Positions 18,618 through 26,480 of a stretch of DNA of 48,986 nucleotides are shown in pieces. The notes under the pieces were generated by a model. The model had not been told where the DNA came from. It searched no databases and saw only the letters and a list, made by a program, of their open reading frames with translations. The position numbers were made by a program, and so were the translations under genes. Source of the stretch: Burkholderiaceae bacterium (GTDB lineage Bacteria; Pseudomonadota; Gammaproteobacteria; Burkholderiales; Burkholderiaceae_B); NCBI GenBank assembly GCA_020851995.1, contig JADZBO010000154.1, forward strand, positions 1 through 48,986, written 5' to 3'. Positions within the stretch are counted from its first letter, which is position 1. Each line of letters starts with the position of its first letter.

Positions 18618-18665
18618 GCCAAGCACGGGTTTAACGTTTGGGACCCTGAACTAAGGAGTATTACC

Positions 18666-19139
18666 ATGGCAACAGCCAAGAAAGCAGCTGCAAAGAAAGC
18701 CCCGGCCAAAAAAGCCGCCGCCAAGAAAGCTCCGGCCAAGAAAGCCGCAGTGAAGAAAGTCGCCGCCAAAAAGGCTCCGGCCAAAAAGGTAGCAGTCAAG
18801 AAAGTAGCAGCCAAGAAGGCGCCGGCCAAGAAAGCCGCAGCCAAAAAGGCCCCCGCTGCCAAAAAAGTAGCAGCCAAGAAGCCCGCAGCCAAAAAAGCCG
18901 CGGTCAAGAAGCCTGCCGCTAAAAAAGCAGCCGCCAAGAAGGCTCCTGCAGCCAAAAAAGCCCCCGCTGCCAAAAAGGCGCCGGCTGCCAAGAAAGTAGC
19001 TGCAAAAAAAAAAGTAACGACAAAAGCGCCAGCTGAAAAGCCTGCCGCCCCGGCGCCCTCGACCGCCGCGGCACCCGGTGCGAAAACCGCACTGAATCCC
19101 GCGGCATCGTGGCCGTTCCCCACGGGTGGCCGCCCTTAA
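18666..19139 (+). CDS. Histone H1-like DNA-binding protein
   Basis: 157 residues from the ATG at 18666, with AAGGAG seven bases upstream. Residues 2 to about 120 are almost entirely Ala, Lys, Pro and Val in [10 protein letters not shown]-type repeats. The protein ends in a Pro/Ala linker and the tail [14 protein letters not shown], which is characteristic of Bordetella/Burkholderia H1-like proteins. The family resembles the C-terminal tail of eukaryotic histone H1 and binds DNA without strong sequence preference, affecting chromatin and expression. Repeat number varies between strains in such genes. It has its own strong terminator, and the leader contains several stem-loops. Confidence 0.95.
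   Translation: MATAKKAAAKKAPAKKAAAKKAPAKKAAVKKVAAKKAPAKKVAVKKVAAKKAPAKKAAAKKAPAAKKVAAKKPAAKKAAVKKPAAKKAAAKKAPAAKKAPAAKKAPAAKKVAAKKKVTTKAPAEKPAAPAPSTAAAPGAKTALNPAASWPFPTGGRP
18672..19020 (+). repeat. Lys/Ala-codon imperfect tandem repeats in the histone-like gene
   Basis: Imperfect repeats of 12-15 bp built on GCCAAGAAAGC and GCAGCCAAAAAAG variants, encoding (A)KKAPAKKA units. Synonymous codons are mixed (AAG/AAA, GCC/GCA/GCT), so the repeat is kept at protein level more than at DNA level. An A9 run near 19006-19014 (Lys codons) is a slippage-prone spot. Confidence 0.8.
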
Positions 19140-19168
19140 GCTTCGCGCGTGAGTCACTGAGTACCCCG

Positions 19169-19197
19169 CCGCCCGGTTCGCCGGGCGGTTTTTTTTT
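19169..19197 (+). terminator. Rho-independent terminator of the histone-like gene
   Basis: CCGCCCGG, tetraloop TTCG, CCGGGCGG, then nine T. A textbook intrinsic terminator, 29 bp after the stop codon. Confidence 0.95.
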
Positions 19198-19252
19198 GCC
19201 GTACCCATGCGACAATAGTCCGCCTGTCACTCCACAAGAGGTCTGCGCACTC

Positions 19253-19816
19253 ATGCTTGGCGAAATTCTCCGGTTTCTGCTTGATATCTTCTTCTCGCTG
19301 CTTGGTGCGGTGTTGCTTGCACGCGTCTGGATTTTCGCCGTAAAGCTGCACCCGTTCAATCCGATCTCGCAGGCCATTTATCAGGCCACCAACTGGATCG
19401 TGACGCCCGTGCGTAAATTGTTTCCAGCAGCCTCTGGAATCGATGTCGCGAGTTTAGTCGTGGCGTTATTCTGCGCGATCGCGTATCTCATCCTGATGTG
19501 GATCGTGTCCACGGGCAGCTTGCCGTCCCCTGCCGCACTCCCCTTGCTGCTGGGCGCAGCCGTTGTGACACTGTGCCGCTGGGGGTTGAACCTCGTCGTG
19601 TGGCTGACCCTGATTCAGGCCGTGTTGTCATGGGTGAACCCGATGGCTGCGGCAATGCCGGTACTCCGGACGCTGACCGAACCACTTCTTGCGCCGATCC
19701 GCCGGATCATGCCAAATCTGGGGGGGTTCGATCTATCTCCGCTTGCCCTGCTGATCTTTGCTCAAATCGCCATGATGGTACTTAACCGCATCAGTTTTTC
19801 ACTGATCGGCGTCTGA
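19253..19816 (+). CDS. YggT family integral membrane protein
   Basis: 187 residues from the ATG at 19253; the longer in-frame extension would cross the terminator and is rejected. Two YggT repeats are visible. Each has a hydrophobic segment, an NP motif (LHPFNPISQ; WVNPMAA), then a VTPVRKLFPA or LAPIRRIMPN loop and a further membrane helix. About four to five transmembrane segments are expected. YggT proteins are inner-membrane proteins of uncertain function, linked in some bacteria to osmotic tolerance or division. The next gene, a mechanosensitive channel, starts 2 bp after the stop, which strengthens an osmotic-stress link. Confidence 0.9.
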   Translation: MLGEILRFLLDIFFSLLGAVLLARVWIFAVKLHPFNPISQAIYQATNWIVTPVRKLFPAASGIDVASLVVALFCAIAYLILMWIVSTGSLPSPAALPLLLGAAVVTLCRWGLNLVVWLTLIQAVLSWVNPMAAAMPVLRTLTEPLLAPIRRIMPNLGGFDLSPLALLIFAQIAMMVLNRISFSLIGV

Positions 19817-19818
19817 TC

Positions 19819-22218
19819 ATGCGTACCCCGTTTGCAGGTTTGCTCTGCTGCCTGACCTTGTCGCTGGCGTGCAGCGCGAAGGTCTTTGCCCAGGTGCCAG
19901 TGCCGTTACTCAACGCGCTGAGCAAATCCACGCAGCCAGCGACAACGGCGCCATCAACCGCGACAACGTCGGTCGATCCGACCGCACAACCCACCGAAAA
20001 GCGGCTCGAGGCAATCGCCACGCAACAGGCCGATATCGAAAAGCGCTATGACGCCGCACGGGCGAACCTCGTCAAAAACCAGAACGCGCTCAAGGAGATT
20101 CGCGACCCAACCACGGCAGCCTACACGGCGATGGCAGATCGCATCAGTGCACTGCAGGCTCAGGTCGATAGCTACAGCGAGATCATCGATGGCCTCAAGG
20201 ATCTGCGCCGGCTGATCGGCAAGCAGGACATCGCCCAGAAAGAGCTCGACCGCTGGACCCCTCCGACGGGTAATCCGCCCTGGCCCCTTTCGGTTGCGGA
20301 CGCGGTGCACCTGTCCTTGTCACAGTTGCAGTTCCAGATCGAACACCTTGACCAGCGACTCGCCATCGTCGACACCGAGATCGTCGACGAGCGCAAGCGC
20401 CGCGCGCAACTCGAAGTCGATTTGCGCCAGCTGAGCGGTCGCACCGAACCGGTCACCAACGTCCTTGGGGCCGCCACCGGCAAATCCGTGGAATCCGTCC
20501 GCCGTCAGCTTGAACTGATCAACCTGGAGCTGATATCGAACTCGATCAACCGCGAAATCGTGCTGACGCAGCGGGCTGCAACCCAGGCGGAGCTTTCACA
20601 TCGCAAGAAGACCGTGGCCTACTACGACGGGCGCTTTGAATTCAGCGATGCTGAATTTACAAAACTGATGGCCGATATCGATGCGCGCACTGTCAATTTG
20701 CGCAAACAGGAGCAGCAAGCCAGCGTGCGCATCAACCGGACGCTGGATGACGCGTCCAACGCCAAGGCGAGGCTCGACAAGCTGGAGCAAACCCCGAATA
20801 CGCCACCCGAGGCAATCGCCAGCGCCCGACGCGCGTGGCGCACCGCTGATGCACAAGCATCGGCTGCGCGCATCGAGCGGGAAAAATTCGGCGCAATGAT
20901 CGAACTCGAATCGCTCAATGCGCAACTCTGGAAGTTGCGCAAGGATATCTATTCGAACGATGCGGGCTCTCAGGAGCTGACCCCGCTCAAGCTCAAACAG
21001 CAGGCCCTTGCAAGGCGCCTTGATACCGGTCTGCATTATCTGACGCAGATGATCGGCGAGCGGTCACAAATGAGCAATGACCTGAACGATCAATTGCAGT
21101 CAACGAAAGATCCGGCTGAGGCAGCGTTCCTGATGTCGCTCATCAAACCCATCAACGAACAGCTCGACAATGCGCGCACCGTCTATGCCACGATCGATCG
21201 TGCGCGCTCGTTGCTTGAGATCGTGGGCGAAGAACTCAAGGCGCATGAGGCGCACCGCGACATCAAACAAACGCTTCAGGTCGTCTGGAAGGATGCGTCA
21301 TCGATCCTGGTGAACAGCTGGAATTATGAGCTCTTCGCGGTCGATGACACGATCATCGTTGAGGGGCGGGAGCTCAAAACCAAACGCAGCATCACCATTG
21401 GCAAAAGCGTCGGCGCGCTCCTGATCCTGGTCATCGGATTCATGCTGATCACGAACCTGACGCGCCGCACGATGGCATACGCCGTCACCAAGGGCACCCT
21501 GAGCGCCAGCAAGTCGGTCATCATCGGGCGCTGGTTCTCACTGATCACCGGCATCACGCTAATCGTGACCGCGTTTAATCTGGTCGAAATTCCCTTGAGC
21601 GCGTTCGCGTTTTTTGGCGGCGCGCTGGCGATCGGCGTAGGTTTTGGCACCCAGAATCTGCTCAAGAACCTCATCAGCGGCGTCATGCTTCTGATCGAAA
21701 AACCGGTTCGTATCGGCGATCTGGTGGAAATCGACGGCATCACGGGCACGGTCACCATGATCGGAATCCGGTTCTCGACCATTCATGGTGCGCAGGGCAC
21801 CGACACGCTGATTCCCAACAGTGTGCTGGTCGAACAAAAGCTGGTGAACTGGACATACTCGACACCCGACGTCCGCAAGGACGTGAGAGTTTCGGTTGCT
21901 TACGACTCGGATGTGGACAAAGTGAGCGAACTGTTGCTGAACGTCACTCAGGCGCACAAATCCGTGATCCGCACACCTGCGCCACTGATTACGCTGGAAG
22001 ACTTCGGCAACGACGGACTCGTCTTCAACGTGCAGTTCTGGCTGCAGATTCAGGCCGGGGTCAGCATCTTGCGCATCATGAGCGACATTCGCCTGTCGAT
22101 TCTGAAAGCCTTCAATGAGGCTGGAATTGAAATTCCGTTCCCGCAACGCGTTTTGCGTTTCCAGGGAGACCAGCCTGCGCAGGTTCAGATCACTGAATAT
22201 GACTCGCCGAGCGGCTAG
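19819..22218 (+). CDS. Large MscS-type mechanosensitive channel with periplasmic domain
   Basis: 799 residues. A signal peptide (MRTPFAGLLCCLTLSLACS, cleavage after KVFA) is followed by a long periplasmic region (about 40-500). That region is charged and helical (LRKQEQQASVRINRTLDDA, DANARTVYATIDRARSLLE-like heptads). Transmembrane segments occur at about 530-550, 568-590 and 595-620. The last is the pore helix, with GGALAIGVGFGTQNLLKNLISG. The MscS beta domain (IEKPVRIGDLVEIDGITGTV, STIHGAQGTDTLIPNS) and the C-terminal cytosolic vestibule follow. Such channels open on hypo-osmotic swelling. It probably forms an operon with yggT. The TAG stop is the first base triplet of a dispersed palindromic repeat. 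Confidence 0.93.
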   Translation: MRTPFAGLLCCLTLSLACSAKVFAQVPVPLLNALSKSTQPATTAPSTATTSVDPTAQPTEKRLEAIATQQADIEKRYDAARANLVKNQNALKEIRDPTTAAYTAMADRISALQAQVDSYSEIIDGLKDLRRLIGKQDIAQKELDRWTPPTGNPPWPLSVADAVHLSLSQLQFQIEHLDQRLAIVDTEIVDERKRRAQLEVDLRQLSGRTEPVTNVLGAATGKSVESVRRQLELINLELISNSINREIVLTQRAATQAELSHRKKTVAYYDGRFEFSDAEFTKLMADIDARTVNLRKQEQQASVRINRTLDDASNAKARLDKLEQTPNTPPEAIASARRAWRTADAQASAARIEREKFGAMIELESLNAQLWKLRKDIYSNDAGSQELTPLKLKQQALARRLDTGLHYLTQMIGERSQMSNDLNDQLQSTKDPAEAAFLMSLIKPINEQLDNARTVYATIDRARSLLEIVGEELKAHEAHRDIKQTLQVVWKDASSILVNSWNYELFAVDDTIIVEGRELKTKRSITIGKSVGALLILVIGFMLITNLTRRTMAYAVTKGTLSASKSVIIGRWFSLITGITLIVTAFNLVEIPLSAFAFFGGALAIGVGFGTQNLLKNLISGVMLLIEKPVRIGDLVEIDGITGTVTMIGIRFSTIHGAQGTDTLIPNSVLVEQKLVNWTYSTPDVRKDVRVSVAYDSDVDKVSELLLNVTQAHKSVIRTPAPLITLEDFGNDGLVFNVQFWLQIQAGVSILRIMSDIRLSILKAFNEAGIEIPFPQRVLRFQGDQPAQVQITEYDSPSG

Positions 22219-22278
22219 TGCAGTGCTCAACGCGATCAAGCACTTAAACCGTGCCTTCAAGCGTTGAACACTACACCA
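22216..22278. repeat. Dispersed palindromic repeat, full copy
   Basis: The left arm TAGTGCAGTGCTCAACGC (22216-22233) pairs imperfectly with GCGTTGAACACTACACCA (22261-22278). An inner AAGCAC/GTGCCTT stem (22238-22257) extends it to one long hairpin. The right arm, read on the minus strand, contains GTGTAGTGTTCAACGC, identical to 16 bases at 37361-37376. The element supplies the stop codon of the MscS gene. It may act as a bidirectional terminator or be a REP/MITE-like relic. A further CCGACCG/CGGTCGG hairpin lies at 22308-22346. Confidence 0.65.
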
Positions 22279-22380
22279 GAAGTAGCGTTCGTTGCTGAGT
22301 TGTCATTCCGACCGAGCGTCGTTCTGCCGGAAGGACATCCGGTCGGACAGCCGCATGAGTGTCTGTCTGTTGACGTAGCC

Positions 22381-22444
22381 GTTTGCTGATGTGGCTGTTT
22401 GCTGATGTGGCTGTTTGCTGATGTGGCCGTTTGCTGACCTGACT
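22381..22444. repeat. 16-bp minisatellite, four copies
   Basis: Unit GTTTGCTGATGTGGCT. Copies 1 and 2 are identical, copy 3 has one change, copy 4 has three, and a degenerate partial copy precedes them (22367-22380). A GCCT-rich stretch follows. It lies in the 268-bp convergent gap after the MscS gene, outside any supported gene. Confidence 0.9.
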
Positions 22445-22486
22445 GCCTGCCTGCCTACTTTGCTGCCTGATGAGTGGGCGGTCTGC

Positions 22487-22993
22487 TTACTGGGCGGGCA
22501 TCGGCGTTACCCGGGTGGGGCCCGCACCGCTGATGAGCTGTACGCGCTGCCCAACGACAATCGGAATATCGCCCTCCTGGGCGATCACGCGCATTTCACC
22601 GTTATCCAGGCGCACCGTGATTTCCAGCCCATCTTTCTTGCCAGTTTGCTCTTCAACGGCATTACCGGCGAGCGCACCCAATATGGCGCCACCCACAATC
22701 GCGAGCGTGCGGCCGTTGCCGCCGCCGACGGAATTGCCGGCCACCCCGCCGAGGGCACCCCCTGCAACCATCCCAGCCCCGGTCGTGGCATCCTGTTTGA
22801 TGACGATGGGTCGCACACCCGTCACGGTACCGACACGCACGACCTGCTCACGCTGCGCCTGGCTATAGGTGTAGACGTTTGACGATGCGCTCGGCTGCGC
22901 GCAGCCGGCGATGAAGGTGACGCCCACAAAAGCGCCCGCAACAAGCGCGATTCGCGCGGTGGTTGAACGCATCGTCGGTGGGTACTCGATCAT
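22487..22993 (-). CDS. SlyB-like glycine-zipper outer-membrane lipoprotein
   Basis: 168 residues from the ATG at 22993, chosen for AGGAG seven bases upstream; an ATG 21 bp further in is an alternative. The lipobox IAGC places the acylated Cys at residue 31. The mature chain has the Slp/SlyB pattern. It contains REQVVRVGTVTGVRPI, then a glycine-zipper segment (GAGMVAGGALGGVAGN, then GGAILGALAGNAVEEQTGKK), and a short beta domain LEITVRLDNGEMRVIAQ. SlyB-type proteins sit in the outer membrane and respond to envelope stress in enterobacteria. It stands alone, and pfkB-type kinase ends upstream behind its own hairpin. Confidence 0.9.
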   Translation of the reverse strand: MIEYPPTMRSTTARIALVAGAFVGVTFIAGCAQPSASSNVYTYSQAQREQVVRVGTVTGVRPIVIKQDATTGAGMVAGGALGGVAGNSVGGGNGRTLAIVGGAILGALAGNAVEEQTGKKDGLEITVRLDNGEMRVIAQEGDIPIVVGQRVQLISGAGPTRVTPMPAQ

Positions 22994-23054
22994 CGCCAGG
23001 CTCCTGAGCCAAAATAAAATCAACATCGCGATCATACGATGTTATTCGGTCTGC

Positions 23055-23078
23055 TTCATGGCGGAGAAACGCCATGAA
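23055..23078 (-). terminator. Hairpin after the PfkB kinase gene
   Basis: TTCATGGCG, loop GAGAAA, CGCCATGAA (9-bp perfect stem), beginning 8 bp after the kinase stop codon on the minus strand. There is no strong T-run, so it may be a weak or Rho-assisted terminator, or a 3'-end stabiliser for the long aroQ-to-kinase transcript. Confidence 0.45.
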
Positions 23079-23085
23079 ACAATAT

Positions 23086-24027
23086 TTAGCCTGGCAAACG
23101 CAAGCCAAAGTGCGCGTGCAACTGGGCGTTGATTTCCGCGCGGGTCGGCTCATGATTCTGCGGACCGCGCGAGGCGATCTTGAGGGAGCCCATCAGGTTT
23201 CCGAGCTTGCAGGCATCAAGCCAGGACCAGCCGAGCGTCAGACCGTAGAGCAGGCCCGCCCGGTGGGCATCGCCGCAGCCCGTCGGATCGACGATGCTGG
23301 CAGGGATGACCGGGTCGATCTGCTTTTCATGCCCGCCCTCGAACAGCGAAGCGCCGTCGGCGCCACGCGTGACGACAACAGCCTGCAAATTACGGGCCAG
23401 TTCGGCAATGCTTTTGCCGGTGCGCTGCTCGACGACGCTTGCCTCGTAATCGTTGACCGTCAAAGCCTTCGCAAGGGAGATCATCTGTTTCAGATCATCG
23501 CCGTCAAACAGCGGCATGGCCTGGCCCAGGTCAAAGATGAAAGGGGTGCCCTGCGCGTGCAGCCGTTGCGCATGCGCAATCATGCCGGCTTTCGAGTCAG
23601 GCGCAACGATTGCCCAGCCAGCCGACTTGCCGGTCACGTCATTGCCAGCCGACAGTTCCATCGCGCCCGGGTGAAAGGCAGAAATCTGGTTGTCGTCGAG
23701 GTCAGTCGTAATGAAGCACTGCGCGGTCAGGGTGCCGGGTGCAACGACAATATTTCCCACGTCAATGCCCAGTTGCTCAAACCGCTGGAGGTAGTCGGTG
23801 GCGTCTTCGCCCACTGTCGCGACGGGCAATGGCGTACCCCCGAGCAACTTCAGGTTGTAGGCAATGTTACCGGCGCAGCCACCATACTCGCGGCGCATGC
23901 TCGGCACCAGAAATGAAACGCTGAGGGCATGGATGCGATCGGCAAGGATGTGATCCTTGAACCGGCCTTCGAACACGGCAATCGTGTCGTATGCAACGGA
24001 ACCACAAATCAGGACTGGCTTTGACAT
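23086..24027 (-). CDS. PfkB family carbohydrate/adenosine kinase
   Basis: 313 residues from the ATG at 24027 (MSKPVLICGSVAYDTI). Ribokinase-fold features are YGGCAGNIAYNLKLLGG for substrate binding, VVVTRGADGASLFEGG and DPTGCGDAHRAG with catalytic Asp253. That last motif is DTxGAGD-like, with Cys for the usual Ala and His after Asp-Ala where most members have Phe. The sequence resembles proteins annotated as adenosine kinase in Burkholderiales, which make AMP from adenosine. Sugar kinases of the same family cannot be excluded. It starts 7 bp after the DUF3426 gene and is the last gene of the aroQ-accBC-prmA operon. Confidence 0.85.
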   Translation of the reverse strand: MSKPVLICGSVAYDTIAVFEGRFKDHILADRIHALSVSFLVPSMRREYGGCAGNIAYNLKLLGGTPLPVATVGEDATDYLQRFEQLGIDVGNIVVAPGTLTAQCFITTDLDDNQISAFHPGAMELSAGNDVTGKSAGWAIVAPDSKAGMIAHAQRLHAQGTPFIFDLGQAMPLFDGDDLKQMISLAKALTVNDYEASVVEQRTGKSIAELARNLQAVVVTRGADGASLFEGGHEKQIDPVIPASIVDPTGCGDAHRAGLLYGLTLGWSWLDACKLGNLMGSLKIASRGPQNHEPTRAEINAQLHAHFGLRLPG

Positions 24028-24034
24028 TCTGACC

Positions 24035-25510
24035 TCAGGGAAAAAATACACGAAGTTGAAAACCATTGATGATCAGGCCTGAACCAACCGTCAGAGGCAG
24101 TGCGAGGTTGACCTCCTGGCCGGGGGCGAAGGGCTGATCGATCAGGGTTGATGGAAGATACTGGTGAGGGGCGATATCTTTGCGCACCACGACGGTGCCC
24201 GAGGCGTCCTTGAGTTCAAGACGCAGACTCGGCCAGGACTGCGCCCTGTCAAGCCGATTACGCATCGACAGCCTCAGCAGCAGTTCGGAGGGCTGGCCTT
24301 CCTGGGGGGCGCCACCCACCTGCTGGAGCGAAGAGGAATCGATTGTGATCTTGTCGAGGTGTCGCACAAAGTTGACGTCGCACCCAACGCGCGCGCAGAC
24401 GCCGGAAATCACGATGCGCAGCGACGGCGAAAACGTGGCGAGCTCGTTGCGATAGACATAGACCAGCTGACCAAGGAGAAGCACGAGCGCCGCGATGCTG
24501 GCCAGACCCCAGAGCAACTTGATGAAGACGTTGGCCGGCTCTTCTTCGGTCAAGAATTCCGGCTCGGAACGTCCGGCCGACGGGGCGCCAGGGCCGCGCA
24601 CTCGCGATTCACCCAGCACCGTCAGTGCGGGGTTTCGGTTGGGATCGAGGCTGTGAGGGTGATCCTGGTCGAATGCGTCCGGCTCGTCAGCGTAAGGGTC
24701 CAGAGACGACAACGACGGCTCTTGGTCCCGGTCCCCGGATGCCTCCGCAAAACGACGTCGCATGACGGCAGGACTAGTGTCCGGTGTAGCTGCCCCGTCG
24801 ATCGCGCGCGTCGCAGTCATCGCAACAAAAGGCGGCGAGGGATAGACCGGCACGTCGGGATTCATCGTCACGGCAGGCCGGGCGACCTGGGCAACCGGCG
24901 TGGTGGAGGCAGTGAAAGCAGTGGGCGCAGAGGGAACGGTTGGAGTCGCGGAAAAAGGATGAGCAGCGGGAGTCGCGGAAAAAGGATGAACAGCGGGAGC
25001 AGCGGGAGTCGCGGAAAAAGGGTGAACAGCGGGAGCAGCGGAAGTCGCGGGAAAAGGTTGAACAGCGGGAGCTGCGGGGTTAAAGGGAGTATCGGGAGTC
25101 ACCAGGGTAGCCTGCGCGTGCGGACTGACTGGTGCCTGCGGCGCTGCGCGGGCATGCGCGGCGGCTGGGCTCGTCCACCGCGGAATATCGTGTGCAACAT
25201 CCGAAGCCGGCGAAACCGAAGCCGCGGCAGTCACAGACGGCAAACCGGGTGTTGCGCCTGACGCGGCGACCACGGTCGATGCGGACATGGGTTCGACCGC
25301 GGGTGCAGTCTCGAGCCCTGTCGAATTCACTTCAGGAGCTGAATCCGTTGCAAGCCGGGTCAGCGTCGGCAAACTGGTTTCCAGGCAGGCAAATCCATCA
25401 AACACCATGGAGCAGCCACCGCAGCGCACCAGCCCCTCATGCAGACGCAACTGATCCAGCACCACCTGAAAGGCGCGCTGGCATCGCGGACATCGCGTGA
25501 CAAGGCTCAT
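24035..25510 (-). CDS. Zinc-ribbon and DUF3426 membrane protein
   Basis: 491 residues from the ATG at 25510. The N-terminal MJ0042-type zinc ribbon has Cys7, Cys10, Cys30 and Cys33 (CPRC and CGGC). A long Pro/Ala/Thr-rich low-complexity region (about 50-290) contains near-identical AAPAVHPFSATP repeats. One transmembrane helix (about 330-350, LLWGLASIAALVLLLGQLVYVY) leads to the DUF3426 domain (GVCARVGCDVNFVRHLDKITIDSS) on the far side of the membrane. The gene follows prmA by 14 bp, the usual place in this order. Function is unknown. The zinc ribbon faces the cytosol, and the protein may link metal or nucleic-acid sensing to the envelope, which is speculation. Confidence 0.9.
   Translation of the reverse strand: MSLVTRCPRCQRAFQVVLDQLRLHEGLVRCGGCSMVFDGFACLETSLPTLTRLATDSAPEVNSTGLETAPAVEPMSASTVVAASGATPGLPSVTAAASVSPASDVAHDIPRWTSPAAAHARAAPQAPVSPHAQATLVTPDTPFNPAAPAVQPFPATSAAPAVHPFSATPAAPAVHPFSATPAAHPFSATPTVPSAPTAFTASTTPVAQVARPAVTMNPDVPVYPSPPFVAMTATRAIDGAATPDTSPAVMRRRFAEASGDRDQEPSLSSLDPYADEPDAFDQDHPHSLDPNRNPALTVLGESRVRGPGAPSAGRSEPEFLTEEEPANVFIKLLWGLASIAALVLLLGQLVYVYRNELATFSPSLRIVISGVCARVGCDVNFVRHLDKITIDSSSLQQVGGAPQEGQPSELLLRLSMRNRLDRAQSWPSLRLELKDASGTVVVRKDIAPHQYLPSTLIDQPFAPGQEVNLALPLTVGSGLIINGFQLRVFFP
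24942..25076 (-). repeat. 27/36-bp tandem repeats coding for PFSATPAAPAVH units
   Basis: Four imperfect copies built on GGAGTCGCGGAAAAAGGATG, the first spaced 27 bp and the others 36 bp (the difference is one GGGAGCAGC nonamer). The repeats stay in frame with the DUF3426 gene and encode AAPAVHPFSATP. Such repeats are likely to vary in copy number between strains. Confidence 0.85.
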
Positions 25511-25524
25511 GGGAAACCGTTCGC

Positions 25525-26424
25525 TCAGGGCTTTACGCCCGCCAGACAAACCCAACCTTCACGGGCACGCCACACCGACATGGCAAGCCAGGGCGCATAG
25601 GCGGCGGCAACTTCGCCAGCCTGCCGCTCGAGGACTCCTGACAGAACCAGTTGACCGCCATGGCGAACCCGACCGGCAAGCATCGGCGCGAGCACCTTCA
25701 AAGGGTTTGAAAGGATATTAGCCACCACGACGTCGAACTGTCCATCGGGCAGGCGATCGGGGAGCATCGCATCGAGTACCACCTGATTAGCCAGTGCATT
25801 ATCGCGGCTCGATTGCACCGCCTGCTCGTCAATGTCGACACCGAGCGTCGCGCCAGCCCCCAGCATCACTGCTGCAATCGCGAGAATACCGGATCCGCAA
25901 CCGTAGTCGAGCACCGTCGAACCGGGCGGCAACTGCTCAGCGAGCCATTCGAGGCAGAGGTGTGTGGTTGGGTGGCTGCCGGTTCCGAAGGCAAGACCCG
26001 GGTCGAGTTTCAGGGCGATGCGCCCGGGGCCAGCCTCGGCCAGTTGGTCGGCGTGCCAGCTCGGCACGATCAGCACGCGCTCGCCCACCTCGATTGGTCC
26101 GAACTGCGATTGCGTGAGCCGGACCCAATCCGCATCGGGCACATCGCGCAATTCGTGCGGAAAATCGATTGGCGAGCCCAGCAATTGGGAGGCAAGCTCA
26201 AGGATCTGGCCGGGATCCGCGCCATCGGGCAGCAGCGCGACAATGCGGTTGCGATCCCAGGCGAGGGTTTCGGGCTCGGTGCCGGGCTCACCAAAAAGCG
26301 GTTGCTCGCGATCGGTGTCAAGATCTGCATCCTCGACGGACACAGATAGAACGCCCGCATCCATCAAGGCATCAGAAATCGCCTCGGCCGATGTTCCGGG
26401 GCACAAAAGTACGAGCTCACGCAT
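25525..26424 (-). CDS. prmA: Ribosomal protein L11 methyltransferase
   Basis: 299 residues from the ATG at 26424 (MRELVLLCPGTSAE), close to the usual 293-300; an upstream in-frame extension of 18 residues is not needed. The N-terminal substrate-recognition domain (1-90) is followed by the AdoMet domain. GLAFGTGSHPTTHLCLEWL and VLDYGCGSGILAIAA (motif I) are diagnostic. VDIDEQAV is the acidic ribose loop, and VVANILSNPL the catalytic loop. PrmA trimethylates several amino groups of L11. It lies 56 bp after accC. Confidence 0.97.
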   Translation of the reverse strand: MRELVLLCPGTSAEAISDALMDAGVLSVSVEDADLDTDREQPLFGEPGTEPETLAWDRNRIVALLPDGADPGQILELASQLLGSPIDFPHELRDVPDADWVRLTQSQFGPIEVGERVLIVPSWHADQLAEAGPGRIALKLDPGLAFGTGSHPTTHLCLEWLAEQLPPGSTVLDYGCGSGILAIAAVMLGAGATLGVDIDEQAVQSSRDNALANQVVLDAMLPDRLPDGQFDVVVANILSNPLKVLAPMLAGRVRHGGQLVLSGVLERQAGEVAAAYAPWLAMSVWRAREGWVCLAGVKP

Positions 26425-26480
26425 GGCGTTTCCAGATGGCGCGGGCTGTTGTGCGGCCCCGCGCGAGGCTGCCGACAACT

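Noticed and set aside
18509-19123. Hydrophobic Ala/Phe repeat protein on the minus strand
   Set aside because: It is the exact antisense of the Lys/Ala repeats of the histone-like gene, and the periodicity is inherited.
22466-22475. CTGATGAG resembling a hammerhead ribozyme core
   Set aside because: The matching GAAA segment and three stems are not present around it.
22219-22486. Possible tRNA or small RNA in the repeat-rich gap
   Set aside because: No cloverleaf arms, CCA end or anticodon stem could be fitted; the repeats explain the structure.
24164-25261. 365-codon Arg/Gly/Ser-rich plus-strand frame
   Set aside because: Antisense to the DUF3426 gene; its apparent repeats are the complement of the Pro/Ala repeats.
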